64,000 nucleotides of DNA from contig NZ_KB899811.1 of NCBI RefSeq assembly GCF_000378425.1, forward strand, positions 124,001 through 188,000. Reading direction: 5' to 3'. Positions 8,731 through 16,891 of this stretch are shown one piece after another (position 1 is the first letter of the stretch; every line of letters begins with the position of its first letter). Position numbers and translations under genes: made by a program. The stretch is from Cohnella laeviribosi DSM 21336 (GTDB lineage Bacteria; Bacillota; Bacilli; Paenibacillales; Paenibacillaceae). The notes under the pieces were generated by a model. That model was not told where the DNA came from, made no database searches, and saw only the letters and a program-made list of their open reading frames with translations.

Positions 8731-9564
8731 TTAGCGCCTTTGCCGGAATTCCCCGATCACATCGATGGTTTGAACGACGTTGACGAACGCTTTCGGGTCC
8801 GTATCCCTGACAAGCTTGCGCAGTTCGGCAAGCTCGTACCGGGTGGTGACCGTCATCAGCAAATCCCTTTCCGCGCTCGTAAACGCGCCCTTTGTCTTCA
8901 AAATGGTGACGCCGCGCGGAAGGCTGAGCAGCCGCTCGGCCAGCTCCTGCGTCCGGTTGGTCACGATAAAGGCCGTCACTTTGCGGTGGGGGGTATGGAC
9001 GGCGTCGATCACTTTTCCCGTCACGAAGATCGACAGCATAGAATACAGGGAAACATCCACGTTCCGGCTGTAGATGCCCAACGCGGCGACGACGGCGGCG
9101 TTCAACGCGAAAATGACGATGCCGACGGGCATGTTCCGGTATCGGGAAATAATCGAGGCGATGATGTCAAAGCCGCCGGTGGAACCGCCGTACCGCAGCG
9201 AAATCGCGGTGCCGGCGCCGACCAGCGCGCCGCCGAAAACCGCGGACAGGAGCGGATCGCCGGACAGCGAACGTTCCGGGATCAACTGCATGAACAACGA
9301 GACGGCGAATACGGAAACAAGGCTGAGCAACACAAACCGTCTGCCGAGCGCCCGCCATCCCCAGAGCAGCACGGGGACATTAAACGCTAAATAGAGCCAG
9401 CCGATGTTCAGGCCCGTGATGTAGCCGACGATCATCGCGACGCCGGAGATGCCGCCGCTCAGCATTTCCTGGGGAATAAGCAGCAGCCGAAATCCGGCGG
9501 AAATGACCGCGGCGCCTGCAACCATCACTCCGGCGGCGGCCAGCCGGGACGAAGCCCGTTTCAT
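8731..9564 (-). CDS. YitT-family membrane protein (DUF161 + DUF2179)
   Basis: The 277-aa product has five or six membrane segments in residues 10-185, with PQEMLSGGISGVAMI, the conserved GGSTGGFDIIA near 150 and a C-terminal soluble DUF2179 domain (TAFIVTNRTQELAERLL...RGVTILKTKGAFT...). The function of YitT proteins is not established. I prefer ATG 9564, which has GGGAGG 11 nt upstream, over the GTG at 9576 that lies within the ribosome-binding site. It is monocistronic. Confidence 0.8.
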   Translation of the reverse strand: MKRASSRLAAAGVMVAGAAVISAGFRLLLIPQEMLSGGISGVAMIVGYITGLNIGWLYLAFNVPVLLWGWRALGRRFVLLSLVSVFAVSLFMQLIPERSLSGDPLLSAVFGGALVGAGTAISLRYGGSTGGFDIIASIISRYRNMPVGIVIFALNAAVVAALGIYSRNVDVSLYSMLSIFVTGKVIDAVHTPHRKVTAFIVTNRTQELAERLLSLPRGVTILKTKGAFTSAERDLLMTVTTRYELAELRKLVRDTDPKAFVNVVQTIDVIGEFRQRR

Positions 9565-9675
9565 CGCTCTAAGCACCTCCCATACCCGGATGGCATTTCC
9601 CGATGAAATTAGGCTTCCCCCAACGCTTCAAGACATGCGGTCCGTGCCCTTCGCTGGTGTTTCGTCTTGCAAGTA

Positions 9676-9684
9676 TGCTATAAT
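9676..9684 (+). promoter_or_regulatory. Extended -10 promoter for cshA
   Basis: TGCTATAAT (9676-9684) is a perfect extended -10 about 70 nt upstream of the cshA start. The -35 region is poor, as is usual for extended -10 promoters. Confidence 0.6.
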
Positions 9685-9752
9685 GGAATGTATATTTTTT
9701 GGGACGCCATTCAAATAAAGAAGGCCCATTACAGAAGGAGTTTGAAAACAAT

Positions 9753-11384
9753 TTGAGTACATTTTCACAATTCGGCTTGGAGCCCGACGTGTTGCAAGCC
9801 ATTTCGGAACTTGGTTATGAAGAACCGACTCCAATTCAAGCCCAAGCGATTCCGGTTGCCCTCAGCGGCAAGGATATGATCGGTCAGGCGCAAACCGGCA
9901 CCGGCAAGACGGCCGCCTTCGGCATTCCGCTCGTCAGCCGGATTTCGGCGAGCGAAGACCGGATCGTTGCGCTGATTATGACCCCGACCCGGGAACTCGC
10001 GATTCAGGTCGCCGAAGAGATCGAAAAGCTCGGCCGCTTCAAAGGCCTGCGCTCCTTGGCCATTTACGGGGGACAGGACATCGGGCGGCAAATCCGCGCC
10101 CTAAAGCGCAAGCCGCAAATCATCATCGGAACGCCCGGACGGCTGCTCGACCATATCAACCGCAAGACGATCAAGCTCGACGACGTGCAGACGGTCGTGC
10201 TGGACGAAGCCGACGAAATGCTTGACATGGGCTTTATGGACGATATTCAGTCCATCCTCAAGCTTGTCCCGGAAGAGCGCCAGACGCTGCTGTTCTCGGC
10301 GACGATGCCTCCGAACATCCAAAAGCTTGCGCAGCAATTTTTGCGCGAACCCGAGCATATTTCGGTTATTCCGAAGACGCAGCAAACGAACGCTTCCATT
10401 CAGCAGTACTATATCGAGGTTCAGGAGCGGATGAAGTTTGACGGCTTGTCCCGCCTGCTCGATATGGAGCCGCCGGAGCTGGCCATTATTTTCGGCCGCA
10501 CGAAGCGCCGCGTGGCGGAACTGTCGGAGGCGCTCATGAAACGCGGATACGCGGCGGACGGCCTCCACGGGGACCTGTCGCAAAATCAGCGCGATGCCGT
10601 CATGCGCAAGTTCCGCGACGGCAGCATCGACATGCTGGTCGCGACCGATGTCGCCGCGCGCGGACTCGACATTTCCGGCGTCACGCATGTCATCAACTTC
10701 GACTTGCCGCAGGACCCGGAAAGCTACGTTCACCGGATCGGCCGCACCGGCCGCGCCGGCAAGGAAGGAACCTCCTGGACGTTCGTGACGCCTCGCGAGA
10801 CCGAGCATCTGCACTTTATCGAACGGGTTAATCGCATCCGCATTACCAAAAAGCCGCTGCCGACCGCCGCGGAAGCGATGGAAGGCAAGCAGCGGGTCAT
10901 TGCCAACCGTCTGGTCGAAGCGCTTGGCAAAGAGGAAGACATCGCTTCGTTCAAATGGATGGCCACGCAGCTTCTGGAGCAGCACGACTCCGTCCAACTG
11001 CTCGCGGCGGCGTTGAAGCTGCTTGCGGGGGACAAGAAGGACGTCGAAATCCACCTTACGCCGGAAGATCCGATCCGCACCAAGAAGCGGAGATTCGACG
11101 GCCGCGGCGGCTACGGCGGGGGCGGCGAAGGACGCCGCTACAACAACGGTTCGGGCGGAGGCCGCAGCGGCGGCTGGCGCCAGGGCGGCGGCTCTTACCG
11201 CGGCGGCAGCCAGGGGCACGGCGGCAACCGCAGACCTTACCGCGACGGCGGCAGCCACGGCGGCGGCCGGAGCTGGCGCGACGACGATGCTTACCGCGAC
11301 GGCATGCCTCGCGGCAGACGCGGCGAACACCGCGACGATTCCCGCGGCGCGCGTTCGCACAGCGAGGATTTCGTGAACATCTAA
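9753..11384 (+). CDS. cshA: DEAD-box ATP-dependent RNA helicase CshA, with RGG-rich tail
   Basis: The 543-aa helicase carries the Q motif FSQFGL...PTPIQ (3-35), Walker [27 protein letters not shown], the domain-2 RGLDIS and [10 protein letters not shown], then an RNA-binding tail. From about residue 445 the tail is Gly/Arg/Ser-rich and repetitive ([24 protein letters not shown]). CshA works in mRNA decay and ribosome assembly and is cold-shock linked. I chose TTG 9753 because GAAGGAG lies 12 nt upstream and the Q motif starts here. The upstream in-frame codons are untranslated leader. Confidence 0.92.
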   Translation: MSTFSQFGLEPDVLQAISELGYEEPTPIQAQAIPVALSGKDMIGQAQTGTGKTAAFGIPLVSRISASEDRIVALIMTPTRELAIQVAEEIEKLGRFKGLRSLAIYGGQDIGRQIRALKRKPQIIIGTPGRLLDHINRKTIKLDDVQTVVLDEADEMLDMGFMDDIQSILKLVPEERQTLLFSATMPPNIQKLAQQFLREPEHISVIPKTQQTNASIQQYYIEVQERMKFDGLSRLLDMEPPELAIIFGRTKRRVAELSEALMKRGYAADGLHGDLSQNQRDAVMRKFRDGSIDMLVATDVAARGLDISGVTHVINFDLPQDPESYVHRIGRTGRAGKEGTSWTFVTPRETEHLHFIERVNRIRITKKPLPTAAEAMEGKQRVIANRLVEALGKEEDIASFKWMATQLLEQHDSVQLLAAALKLLAGDKKDVEIHLTPEDPIRTKKRRFDGRGGYGGGGEGRRYNNGSGGGRSGGWRQGGGSYRGGSQGHGGNRRPYRDGGSHGGGRSWRDDDAYRDGMPRGRRGEHRDDSRGARSHSEDFVNI

Positions 11385-11392
11385 CCGAACGC

Positions 11393-11427
11393 GGTTCGAA
11401 CGCGTCCGGCGCGTTCGAACCCCTTTC
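11393..11427 (+). terminator. Hairpin terminator after cshA
   Basis: GGTTCGAACGCG (11393-11404) pairs perfectly with CGCGTTCGAACC (11410-11421) around a 5-nt loop. The U-tract is weak (CCTTTCT), so some readthrough into the DUF624 gene is likely. Confidence 0.65.
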
Positions 11428-11454
11428 TAACCAAGTCATCTGGGAGGAAATCCT

Positions 11455-12219
11455 ATGGAAATGCGGGGCATGATGGGCGGTTTTTACAAGATTTCCGAGT
11501 GGATTATGCGTTTGTCCGTGACCAATCTGCTGTGGATCGTTTGTTCCCTGCCGATCTGGTATTTGTTGCTGGTGCTTCTGGCATCGCCGACGACGGAACA
11601 TTTTATTTCGACCATGATCCTGATCGCCATCCTGCTCCCGTTCATCTTTTTTCCGGCGACCTCGGCCATGTTCTCGGTCGCCCGGAAATGGGTGATGGGG
11701 GACACGGACGCTCCGTTGTTCAAAACGTTTTTCCGCAGCTACAAGCAAAATTACCTTCAGGCGATGCTGGGCGGACTGTTGTACGCCGCGCTGTTTTTCG
11801 TCCTGATCGTCGACTACCAGGTTTATTTGCGGAACTTGAAGGGCTTCGGCGTGCTTGCCATCTTGTTCCTGGCCATGATGGTTCTGCTTACCGTTTCGTT
11901 GTTTCAGTTTTTCTCGCTTCTGTCCCACTTTCATATGAAAACGTTTCAATTGCTGAAAAACGCCCTGATCCTGACGATCGGCCGGCCGCTGCGCTCGCTG
12001 TCCACCGCGATCATCAGCGCATTCGTGCTTTATCTCAGCTTTTTTCAATTCACCTTTCTGATTCCGTTCTTTATGGGCAGCATCATCGCCGTCGTCGCCT
12101 TCTTCAATTTTTATCAAACGATCCAGAAGATGCAGGAGAAAGCGGAGCAGGCAAGGAGCGAGGAGAAGCTGCCGATCGACGAATCGGAAACGAAGGACGA
12201 AGAGAGAAAAGACCGGTAA
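11455..12219 (+). CDS. DUF624 (YesL-like) membrane protein
   Basis: The 254-aa protein shows five or six hydrophobic helices (about 20-45, 55-80, 100-120, 128-150, 170-195, 200-215) and ends in a charged tail. The N-terminal pattern FYKISEWIMRLSVTNLLWIVCSLPIW followed by FFPATSAMFSVARKWVMGD is typical of DUF624/YesL. YesL-type proteins often sit in sugar-utilisation operons, but this one does not. ATG 11455 has GGGAGGAA upstream. Function unknown. Confidence 0.75.
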   Translation: MEMRGMMGGFYKISEWIMRLSVTNLLWIVCSLPIWYLLLVLLASPTTEHFISTMILIAILLPFIFFPATSAMFSVARKWVMGDTDAPLFKTFFRSYKQNYLQAMLGGLLYAALFFVLIVDYQVYLRNLKGFGVLAILFLAMMVLLTVSLFQFFSLLSHFHMKTFQLLKNALILTIGRPLRSLSTAIISAFVLYLSFFQFTFLIPFFMGSIIAVVAFFNFYQTIQKMQEKAEQARSEEKLPIDESETKDEERKDR

Positions 12220-12244
12220 TCGGACAGCGCCCAGATGTCCCGGG

Positions 12245-12273
12245 TTTACATTTGAGCGGCGCATGTTTATAAT
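12245..12273 (+). promoter_or_regulatory. Sigma-A promoter of the 6S RNA
   Basis: TTTACA (12245-12250), 17-nt spacer, TATAAT (12268-12273). It is a near-consensus promoter with transcription expected from about 12280. Confidence 0.75.
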
Positions 12274-12279
12274 GGGAGT

Positions 12280-12455
12280 ACTTCCTGCGATGTTCGTTAC
12301 GGCGATAACTGTTTTGAACCAATGCTGTTTCAAAGGGAGTCCTACATAGCCGAGCGGCTGGCATGCCCCCTAAAGGGGACGTCAAAAACTCAGGCTGCGG
12401 ACACCCACCTGCGAGTGCGGGTTCAGAAACATGCACGTCGAACGGCATAGGCGGG
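12280..12455 (+). ncRNA. ssrS: 6S RNA (regulator of RNA polymerase)
   Basis: The sequence between the promoter and the next gene has the features of Gram-positive 6S RNA. A closing stem forms between 12284-12296 and 12439-12451. GGCATGCCCCCT...AGGGGAC is in the middle, and the CACCCACCT...GTGCGGGTTCAGAA arm follows. 6S RNA mimics an open promoter and binds the housekeeping sigma-factor holoenzyme in stationary phase. No open frame of interest covers it. The ends are approximate. A covariance-model search was not possible here. Confidence 0.8.
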
Positions 12456-12493
12456 TTTCTCATCCCCATACGTTTTTCGACCCGGGACAGGTG

Positions 12494-12502
12494 TGGTATG
12501 AT
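12494..12502 (+). promoter_or_regulatory. Extended -10 promoter
   Basis: TGGTATGAT (12494-12502) forms an extended -10 about 40 nt before the TTG of the next gene. The -35 is weak. Confidence 0.45.
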
Positions 12503-12541
12503 TATTAGTAGCGCATTTGGCACCCGGAGGGAGAGAGTGTA

Positions 12542-12925
12542 TTGCTGAAGCGAATACTCATCGGATTGGTGAAAAGCCAGGAGCATACGGGCGACAAAGC
12601 CAAGGATCCGAAATTGAAATCCCATTATTATCGTTTGTCAAAGGACCGCGCATGGGAAGAGATCGGTTCGATCTTAAAGAAAATGCAAGGCTATCGCGTG
12701 CTGCATGAAGTGCCGACCATCGGCGAGATCGTCATGGAGAAACGCACGATATCCGGGCGGACGATGGACATAACGGTTCAGATTGTGGGAACCGGCCCCG
12801 GCACCTCCGCGGTCGACATTTATTCGGCTTCCCGCGGGTCGCTTGGCGACCTGGGCGCCAACTACCGGGTTATCCAGGAGATTTACGCGGTGCTGGACAA
12901 GAAGCTGGCTGCGTACAAGCATTAA
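12542..12925 (+). CDS. Small cytosolic protein, DUF1499-like
   Basis: The 127-aa product begins MLKRILIGLVKSQEHTGDKAKDPKLKS and has the compact alpha/beta core AWEEIGSILKKM...GEIVMEKRT...MDITVQIVG...VDIYSASRGSLGDLGANYR. The SxSRxGxxDLGxNxRxI pattern is what I associate with DUF1499, a family without assigned function. The TTG start follows GGAGGGAGAG. It lies directly after 6S RNA and before a terminator. Confidence 0.6.
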   Translation: MLKRILIGLVKSQEHTGDKAKDPKLKSHYYRLSKDRAWEEIGSILKKMQGYRVLHEVPTIGEIVMEKRTISGRTMDITVQIVGTGPGTSAVDIYSASRGSLGDLGANYRVIQEIYAVLDKKLAAYKH

Positions 12926-12934
12926 GCGACAGCG

Positions 12935-12977
12935 ATAATAAAGCGAGGAAGGCGCAGGGCCTGCCTCGCTTTTATTG
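12935..12977. terminator. Bidirectional intrinsic terminator
   Basis: AATAAAGCGAGG (12937-12948) pairs with CCTCGCTTTTATT (12964-12976), between convergent genes. Confidence 0.85.
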
Positions 12978-12998
12978 TGTCGGTCCGAAATTTGCGCG

Positions 12999-13517
12999 TT
13001 ACAGCAAGCTTTTGACGGCTGCGACGGCGGCTTCGTAATTCGGATGCTCCGTCATTTCCTTCAACACTTCGATATACGTGATTTTGTCGTTCTTGTCCAG
13101 GACGAAGATAGAGCGGAGATCGAGTTGAAACTCTTTGATCAGTACGCCGTATGCAATACCAAAGTTGCGGTCTTTGTAGTCGGACAGCATGACGACGCGG
13201 TCTACCCCTGCGGCTCCGCACCAGCGGGCCTGCGCGAACGGAAGGTCGACGCTGACCGTAAGCACGACGACGTCGTCGCCAAGCTTGGAAGCCTCTTCGT
13301 TGAAGCGGCGGGTTTGCGCGTCGCACACGCCCGTATCGATGGACGGGACAACGCTGATCAGCTTGACTTTGCCGGCAAAATCCTTGAGGGAAACGGTTTC
13401 CAGCAGGTTTTTGTTCAAGACGAAATCGGGAGCCTGGTCGCCCACCTTCAGTTCGGGTCCGATCAGGGTAATCGGGTTGCCTTTGAACGTGGCGGCGCCT
13501 GTACGTTCTTGACTCAT
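12999..13517 (-). CDS. tpx: Thiol peroxidase (2-Cys, Tpx)
   Basis: The 172-aa protein has the Tpx signature: DQAPDFVL near 27, the peroxidatic cysteine in [16 protein letters not shown] (about residue 60) and the resolving cysteine in [12 protein letters not shown] (about 94). It reduces hydroperoxides with thioredoxin in the cytosol. ATG 13517 follows AAGGAGGT. The frame is open further upstream, but those codons have no coding character. It is monocistronic and divergent from the rhomboid gene. Confidence 0.93.
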   Translation of the reverse strand: MSQERTGAATFKGNPITLIGPELKVGDQAPDFVLNKNLLETVSLKDFAGKVKLISVVPSIDTGVCDAQTRRFNEEASKLGDDVVVLTVSVDLPFAQARWCGAAGVDRVVMLSDYKDRNFGIAYGVLIKEFQLDLRSIFVLDKNDKITYIEVLKEMTEHPNYEAAVAAVKSLL

Positions 13518-13663
13518 GTTCGGAATGACCTCCTTATGGGTTGGAGCCGGATGTCTCCGGCGCCCGGCTTTTGTTGACTGCCGAAATTTATTATAATCGT
13601 TGAGAAACAAGGTTGTCCAATCTGTGGAAAAAGGGCGCCGCACAGAAAAGGGAGGCGATTCGC

Positions 13664-14263
13664 TTGCTATTTATCCGGTACGAGAGCTTTCGGCAGTATA
13701 TTCGCCTGTACCCGGTCAATACGGCGCTGATGGCCGTCTGCATCGCCGTGTTCCTCGTCATGGTGGCGACCGGAGGGACGGGGGCCTACCGATTGATCGA
13801 CTTCGGCGCTTTGACCAACGTCGAAGGGCTGAATCAGGTGTGGCGTTTTATTACGGCGCTGTTTGTGCACGGCGGCTGGTCGCATCTGCTGTTCAACATG
13901 TTCGCGTTGTTCGTGTTCGCGCCGCCGCTTGAACGAATATTCGGACATGTCCGCTATGCGGTGTTTTACATCGTCTCCGGCATGCTCGGCAATCTGGCGG
14001 CCGTGCTGACGGCGGACCGCGAGTTCTGGATTGGCGTAGGGGCCTCAAGCGCCATATACGGCGTTTACGGGGCGTATTTGTATATGACCGTATTCCAGCG
14101 CCACCTGCTCGATCAGGCGTCGCGCACGACCGTTTACGCCATTCTGGTCATGGGGTTGATTCATTCCTTTATCGTTCCGAATATCGGCTATTGGGCGCAT
14201 ATCGGAGGACTTGCGGCCGGATTTGTTCTCTACAGGATCATGGGGGGCAGCATCGCCCGTTAG
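13664..14263 (+). CDS. Rhomboid-family intramembrane serine protease
   Basis: The 199-aa protein has six hydrophobic segments. The rhomboid motifs are [14 protein letters not shown], the catalytic serine in [13 protein letters not shown] and the catalytic histidine in [12 protein letters not shown]. Rhomboids cleave transmembrane substrates within the bilayer. I place the start at TTG 13664, 8 nt after GGGAGG (13650-13655). An upstream in-frame TTG at 13613 lacks a ribosome-binding site. It is followed 55 nt later by a LysR gene. Confidence 0.85.
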   Translation: MLFIRYESFRQYIRLYPVNTALMAVCIAVFLVMVATGGTGAYRLIDFGALTNVEGLNQVWRFITALFVHGGWSHLLFNMFALFVFAPPLERIFGHVRYAVFYIVSGMLGNLAAVLTADREFWIGVGASSAIYGVYGAYLYMTVFQRHLLDQASRTTVYAILVMGLIHSFIVPNIGYWAHIGGLAAGFVLYRIMGGSIAR

Positions 14264-14318
14264 GCGGCTTCAGTCGGAGCGAACAGACGACAGTCCTGCG
14301 GAAGGAGTTTGACAACAG

Positions 14319-15257
14319 GTGGAACTGCGACAACTGCAGTATTTTGTCCGTGTAGCCAGGCTGCAGCACGTTACGAAAGCGGCAGAAGAGCTTCATGTGG
14401 CACAATCGGCGGTAAGCCGGCAAATTCACCGATTGGAGGAAGAATTGGGGGTCCGGCTGTTTGTTCAGCGCGGGCGCAACGTGCAGCTGACGCCGGTCGG
14501 CCAGTTGTTTCTCAAGCGCGCCGAGTCGATCTTGCACGCCCTGGATAACGCCGTAAACGAAATTCACGAGTTTCTGGACCCGGAGGCCGGCGAAATCCGT
14601 CTCGGCTTTCCGCACAGCCTCGGCATTTTGTTGATTCCCCAGGTGATCGCCGCGTTCCGGAAAGTTCACCCGCAGGTCAAATTCCGATTCCGCCAAGGCA
14701 TGTACGCGTCGCTGATCCGCGACGTCACCGAAGCGGAAGTCGATCTGGCGTTTATTTCCCCGTTTCCGGAAAATAACGACGCGGTGACCGGAGATATCGT
14801 CCTTACCGAAGAGCTGTTTGCGATCCTGCCGCAAAACCATCCGCTCGCCGGCGAAAAGTCGATTCATCTGAAGCAGCTTAAAGACGACACGTTCGTTCTC
14901 TTCAGCGCGCCGTACTCCTTGCGGCCGATCGTTTGGGAAGCCTGCAAAACGGCGGGCTTTCTCCCCCGCATCGGCTTCGAAGGCGAGGAAACCGACACGA
15001 TCCGGGGGCTCGTCGCGGCCGGAATGGGCGTCAGCTTGCTGCCGGAGATGGCGCTCCACCATACGGGGACGATGATGCCGGCGGTCGTCAAAATCGAAGA
15101 GCCGCGCGTCACGCGGACGATCGGCCTCATCCGGCGGGCGGGCGAGAAGCCGGCGCCGGTCGTCAAGATGTTTCACCACTTCGTGCTCGAGTATTTTCGC
15201 TGCCAGAACCAGAACATGAAGCAGGCGGGGGCCGACCACGGCCATGAAACCAAATAA
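14319..15257 (+). CDS. LysR-family transcriptional regulator
   Basis: The 312-aa protein has an N-terminal winged helix (residues 1-60: LRQLQYFVRVARLQHVTKAAEELHVAQ, SAVSRQIHRLEEELG) and a periplasmic-binding-like effector domain (GEIRLGFPHSLGILLIP through PVVKMFHHFVLEY). GTG 14319 has GAAGGAG 11 nt upstream. It looks like the GltC/CynR-like group, but the effector is unknown. It stands in the same direction as the rhomboid gene and ends on a terminator; no divergent target gene is present. Confidence 0.85.
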   Translation: MELRQLQYFVRVARLQHVTKAAEELHVAQSAVSRQIHRLEEELGVRLFVQRGRNVQLTPVGQLFLKRAESILHALDNAVNEIHEFLDPEAGEIRLGFPHSLGILLIPQVIAAFRKVHPQVKFRFRQGMYASLIRDVTEAEVDLAFISPFPENNDAVTGDIVLTEELFAILPQNHPLAGEKSIHLKQLKDDTFVLFSAPYSLRPIVWEACKTAGFLPRIGFEGEETDTIRGLVAAGMGVSLLPEMALHHTGTMMPAVVKIEEPRVTRTIGLIRRAGEKPAPVVKMFHHFVLEYFRCQNQNMKQAGADHGHETK

Positions 15258-15300
15258 AAAACGTCAGGGGCGCTTGCGAAATGCGCTCCTGACGTTTTAT
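15258..15300. terminator. Bidirectional intrinsic terminator
   Basis: AAAACGTCAGG...GCGC (15258-15273) pairs with GCGC...CCTGACGTTTT (15283-15298), between convergent genes. Confidence 0.9.
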
Positions 15301-15326
15301 TGGGCCGTTCCGACGGCGCAATCGGC

Positions 15327-16007
15327 TTACTCGCGGCTGTTGACAAACGCCAAGACGAGGCGGATGAGCTCCAGAAGCGAGATCAGCGCGGCGGCGACAT
15401 AGGTCAGCGCGGCGGCGTTCAGCACTTTCGCGACCCCGCGCTCCTCGGTGCCGGAGATGAAGCCTTCGGCGACCATCAAATTGCGGGCTCTGGAGCTGGC
15501 GTTGAACTCGACGGGAAGCGTGACGAGCTGGAACGCCACTGCGGCCGAGAAGAAGATGATGCCCAGTCCGACAAGATTCAGCATGCCGAACAGGAAGCCG
15601 GCCAGAAGCAGGAACGGCGCGATTCCGGACGCGAAGTTGACGATCGGGAACATCCGGTGGCGAAGCACCAGCGCCGGATAGTGTTCCTTGTGCTGAATGG
15701 CGTGGCCGACCTCGTGGCAGGCGACGGAAATGGCGGCGATGGAGCTTTCGTAGTAAACGGGCTCCGACAGTCGGACGACCCGCTGAATCGGATCGTAATG
15801 GTCCGACAGCTTGCCGGGCACCGGCTCGATCGGCACGTCGTGCAGACCGTTGCGGTCCAGCATCCTTCTTGCGGCTTCATAGCCGGTCATGCCGCTGCTT
15901 GCCCGCACTTCGGAGAAGCGGTTAAACGTTCCGCTGACGCGGAATTGGGCCCAAAGCGACAGCAGAAAAGCGATGCCGATGGGGATGTACATCCAGTTCG
16001 AATTCAT
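15327..16007 (-). CDS. YugP-family zinc metallopeptidase, membrane-bound
   Basis: The 226-aa protein has an N-terminal membrane segment (about 6-22). The zinc-binding HExxH lies in ISVACHEVGHAIQHKEHY near residue 98, with further hydrophobic stretches at 125-165 and 195-220. This is the neutral zinc metallopeptidase family of B. subtilis YugP; targets are unknown. ATG 16007 has GGAGGG upstream. It lies 22 nt after the MerR gene on the same strand and is likely co-transcribed. Confidence 0.85.
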   Translation of the reverse strand: MNSNWMYIPIGIAFLLSLWAQFRVSGTFNRFSEVRASSGMTGYEAARRMLDRNGLHDVPIEPVPGKLSDHYDPIQRVVRLSEPVYYESSIAAISVACHEVGHAIQHKEHYPALVLRHRMFPIVNFASGIAPFLLLAGFLFGMLNLVGLGIIFFSAAVAFQLVTLPVEFNASSRARNLMVAEGFISGTEERGVAKVLNAAALTYVAAALISLLELIRLVLAFVNSRE

Positions 16008-16029
16008 GCGGATCCCTCCAATACAATGC

Positions 16030-16506
16030 TTACATTAGATTGCTCTTGCTCAGCAGAAGCAGCAGCGCTTCGATGCAGGCGGCCATCTGCGGAGAGAGGG
16101 TGCGGTACAACCGTTTCGCCTGCTGAGGCTTCAACTGTTCCAGCACGGGCTCGAGCTCCTTGACCTCGCGTTCCAGCCGCACGAGATGCTCCTGCAAGTC
16201 CGCGAGCTTGCGGGTCACCTGTTCGTCGGGCGTAACCCGGTTCAGCGCCGCGAACTTCTCCTTGATCTCTTCCAGCGTGAACTTTTGCGCCTTCAATTGC
16301 TCAATACGGCGAATCCGCTCCAAGGTTTCATCGTCGTACAGGCGATAATTTCCCTCCGACCGTTTGACGGGGGACAGAAGCCCCAAACCGGTGTAGTAGT
16401 CGATGGTCCGGGGACTGACGCCGGCAAGCCGAGCCAATTCCCCGATTCGGTACATGCGTTTTGTCTCGGACGTTCCGTGACGCATAGCAGCCACCTTCTT
16501 CTTCAT
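16030..16506 (-). CDS. MerR-family transcriptional regulator
   Basis: The 158-aa protein has a MerR winged helix (YRIGELARLAGVSPRTIDYYTGLGLLSPVKR, GNYRLYDDETLERI, about 18-62) and a coiled-coil dimerisation helix (about 85-135). No Cys-rich metal-binding loop is present, so it is likely a ligand- or stress-sensing member. ATG 16506 follows AAAGGATG. A second in-frame ATG 21 nt later has an alternative GAAGGTGG and could also be used. It is probably first in an operon with the yugP-like gene. Confidence 0.82.
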   Translation of the reverse strand: MKKKVAAMRHGTSETKRMYRIGELARLAGVSPRTIDYYTGLGLLSPVKRSEGNYRLYDDETLERIRRIEQLKAQKFTLEEIKEKFAALNRVTPDEQVTRKLADLQEHLVRLEREVKELEPVLEQLKPQQAKRLYRTLSPQMAACIEALLLLLSKSNLM

Positions 16507-16538
16507 TAAACATCCTTTATTATTCCTTATCTATAGTT

Positions 16539-16567
16539 ATCATACCGATTCAGAACCATACAGTCAA
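16539..16567 (-). promoter_or_regulatory. Sigma-A promoter for merR-yugP
   Basis: On the minus strand: TTGACT (16562-16567), 17-nt spacer, TATGAT (16539-16544). Near consensus, about 33 nt before the merR start. Confidence 0.7.
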
Positions 16568-16729
16568 ACGTGATGCTTTGTTCGCATGGGCCGTCTTGCC
16601 ATCCCCATTAAGCGTCAATTTTATGTAAGATTTCTTCATCAACCTCCTTTTTGTGAAAAGTCGCCAAAGAAACGGACGAGGACCAAATCCTTATCCGCCG
16701 CTGAAAATCCGTGAGAAATCGGCCTGATT

Positions 16730-16797
16730 CCTAACATTCAAGCGCTTGTCCGTTTTTAATGTTAGGTATTTTTTCGTTTTTTATTCACAATCGTGAA
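16730..16797 (+). promoter_or_regulatory. Nested operator-like dyads upstream of amt
   Basis: CCTAACATT (16730-16738) is the exact inverse of AATGTTAGG (16758-16766). Between them lies the perfect 10-bp palindrome CAAGCGCTTG (16739-16748). A further dyad, TTCAC-N4-GTGAA, is at 16784-16797, just before the -35. They are consistent with binding of one or more regulators, for example of nitrogen control, but none matches the TnrA/GlnR consensus well. Confidence 0.5.
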
Positions 16798-16806
16798 GAA
16801 TTCGTA

Positions 16807-16835
16807 TTGTCAAACCGTGAACTTCTGACTATAAT
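16807..16835 (+). promoter_or_regulatory. Sigma-A promoter for amt
   Basis: TTGTCA (16807-16812), 17-nt spacer, TATAAT (16830-16835). It lies about 50 nt before the amt start. Confidence 0.75.
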
Positions 16836-16891
16836 GGCACTAAGCCTTTCTTGAAATGTTATGAAATATTACAATTGGGGAGTGGTCCGCA

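Noticed and set aside
10101-11360. A 419-codon minus-strand frame opposite cshA
   Set aside because: Low-complexity Ala/Arg/Val sequence produced by the Gly/Arg-rich tail of CshA read backwards.
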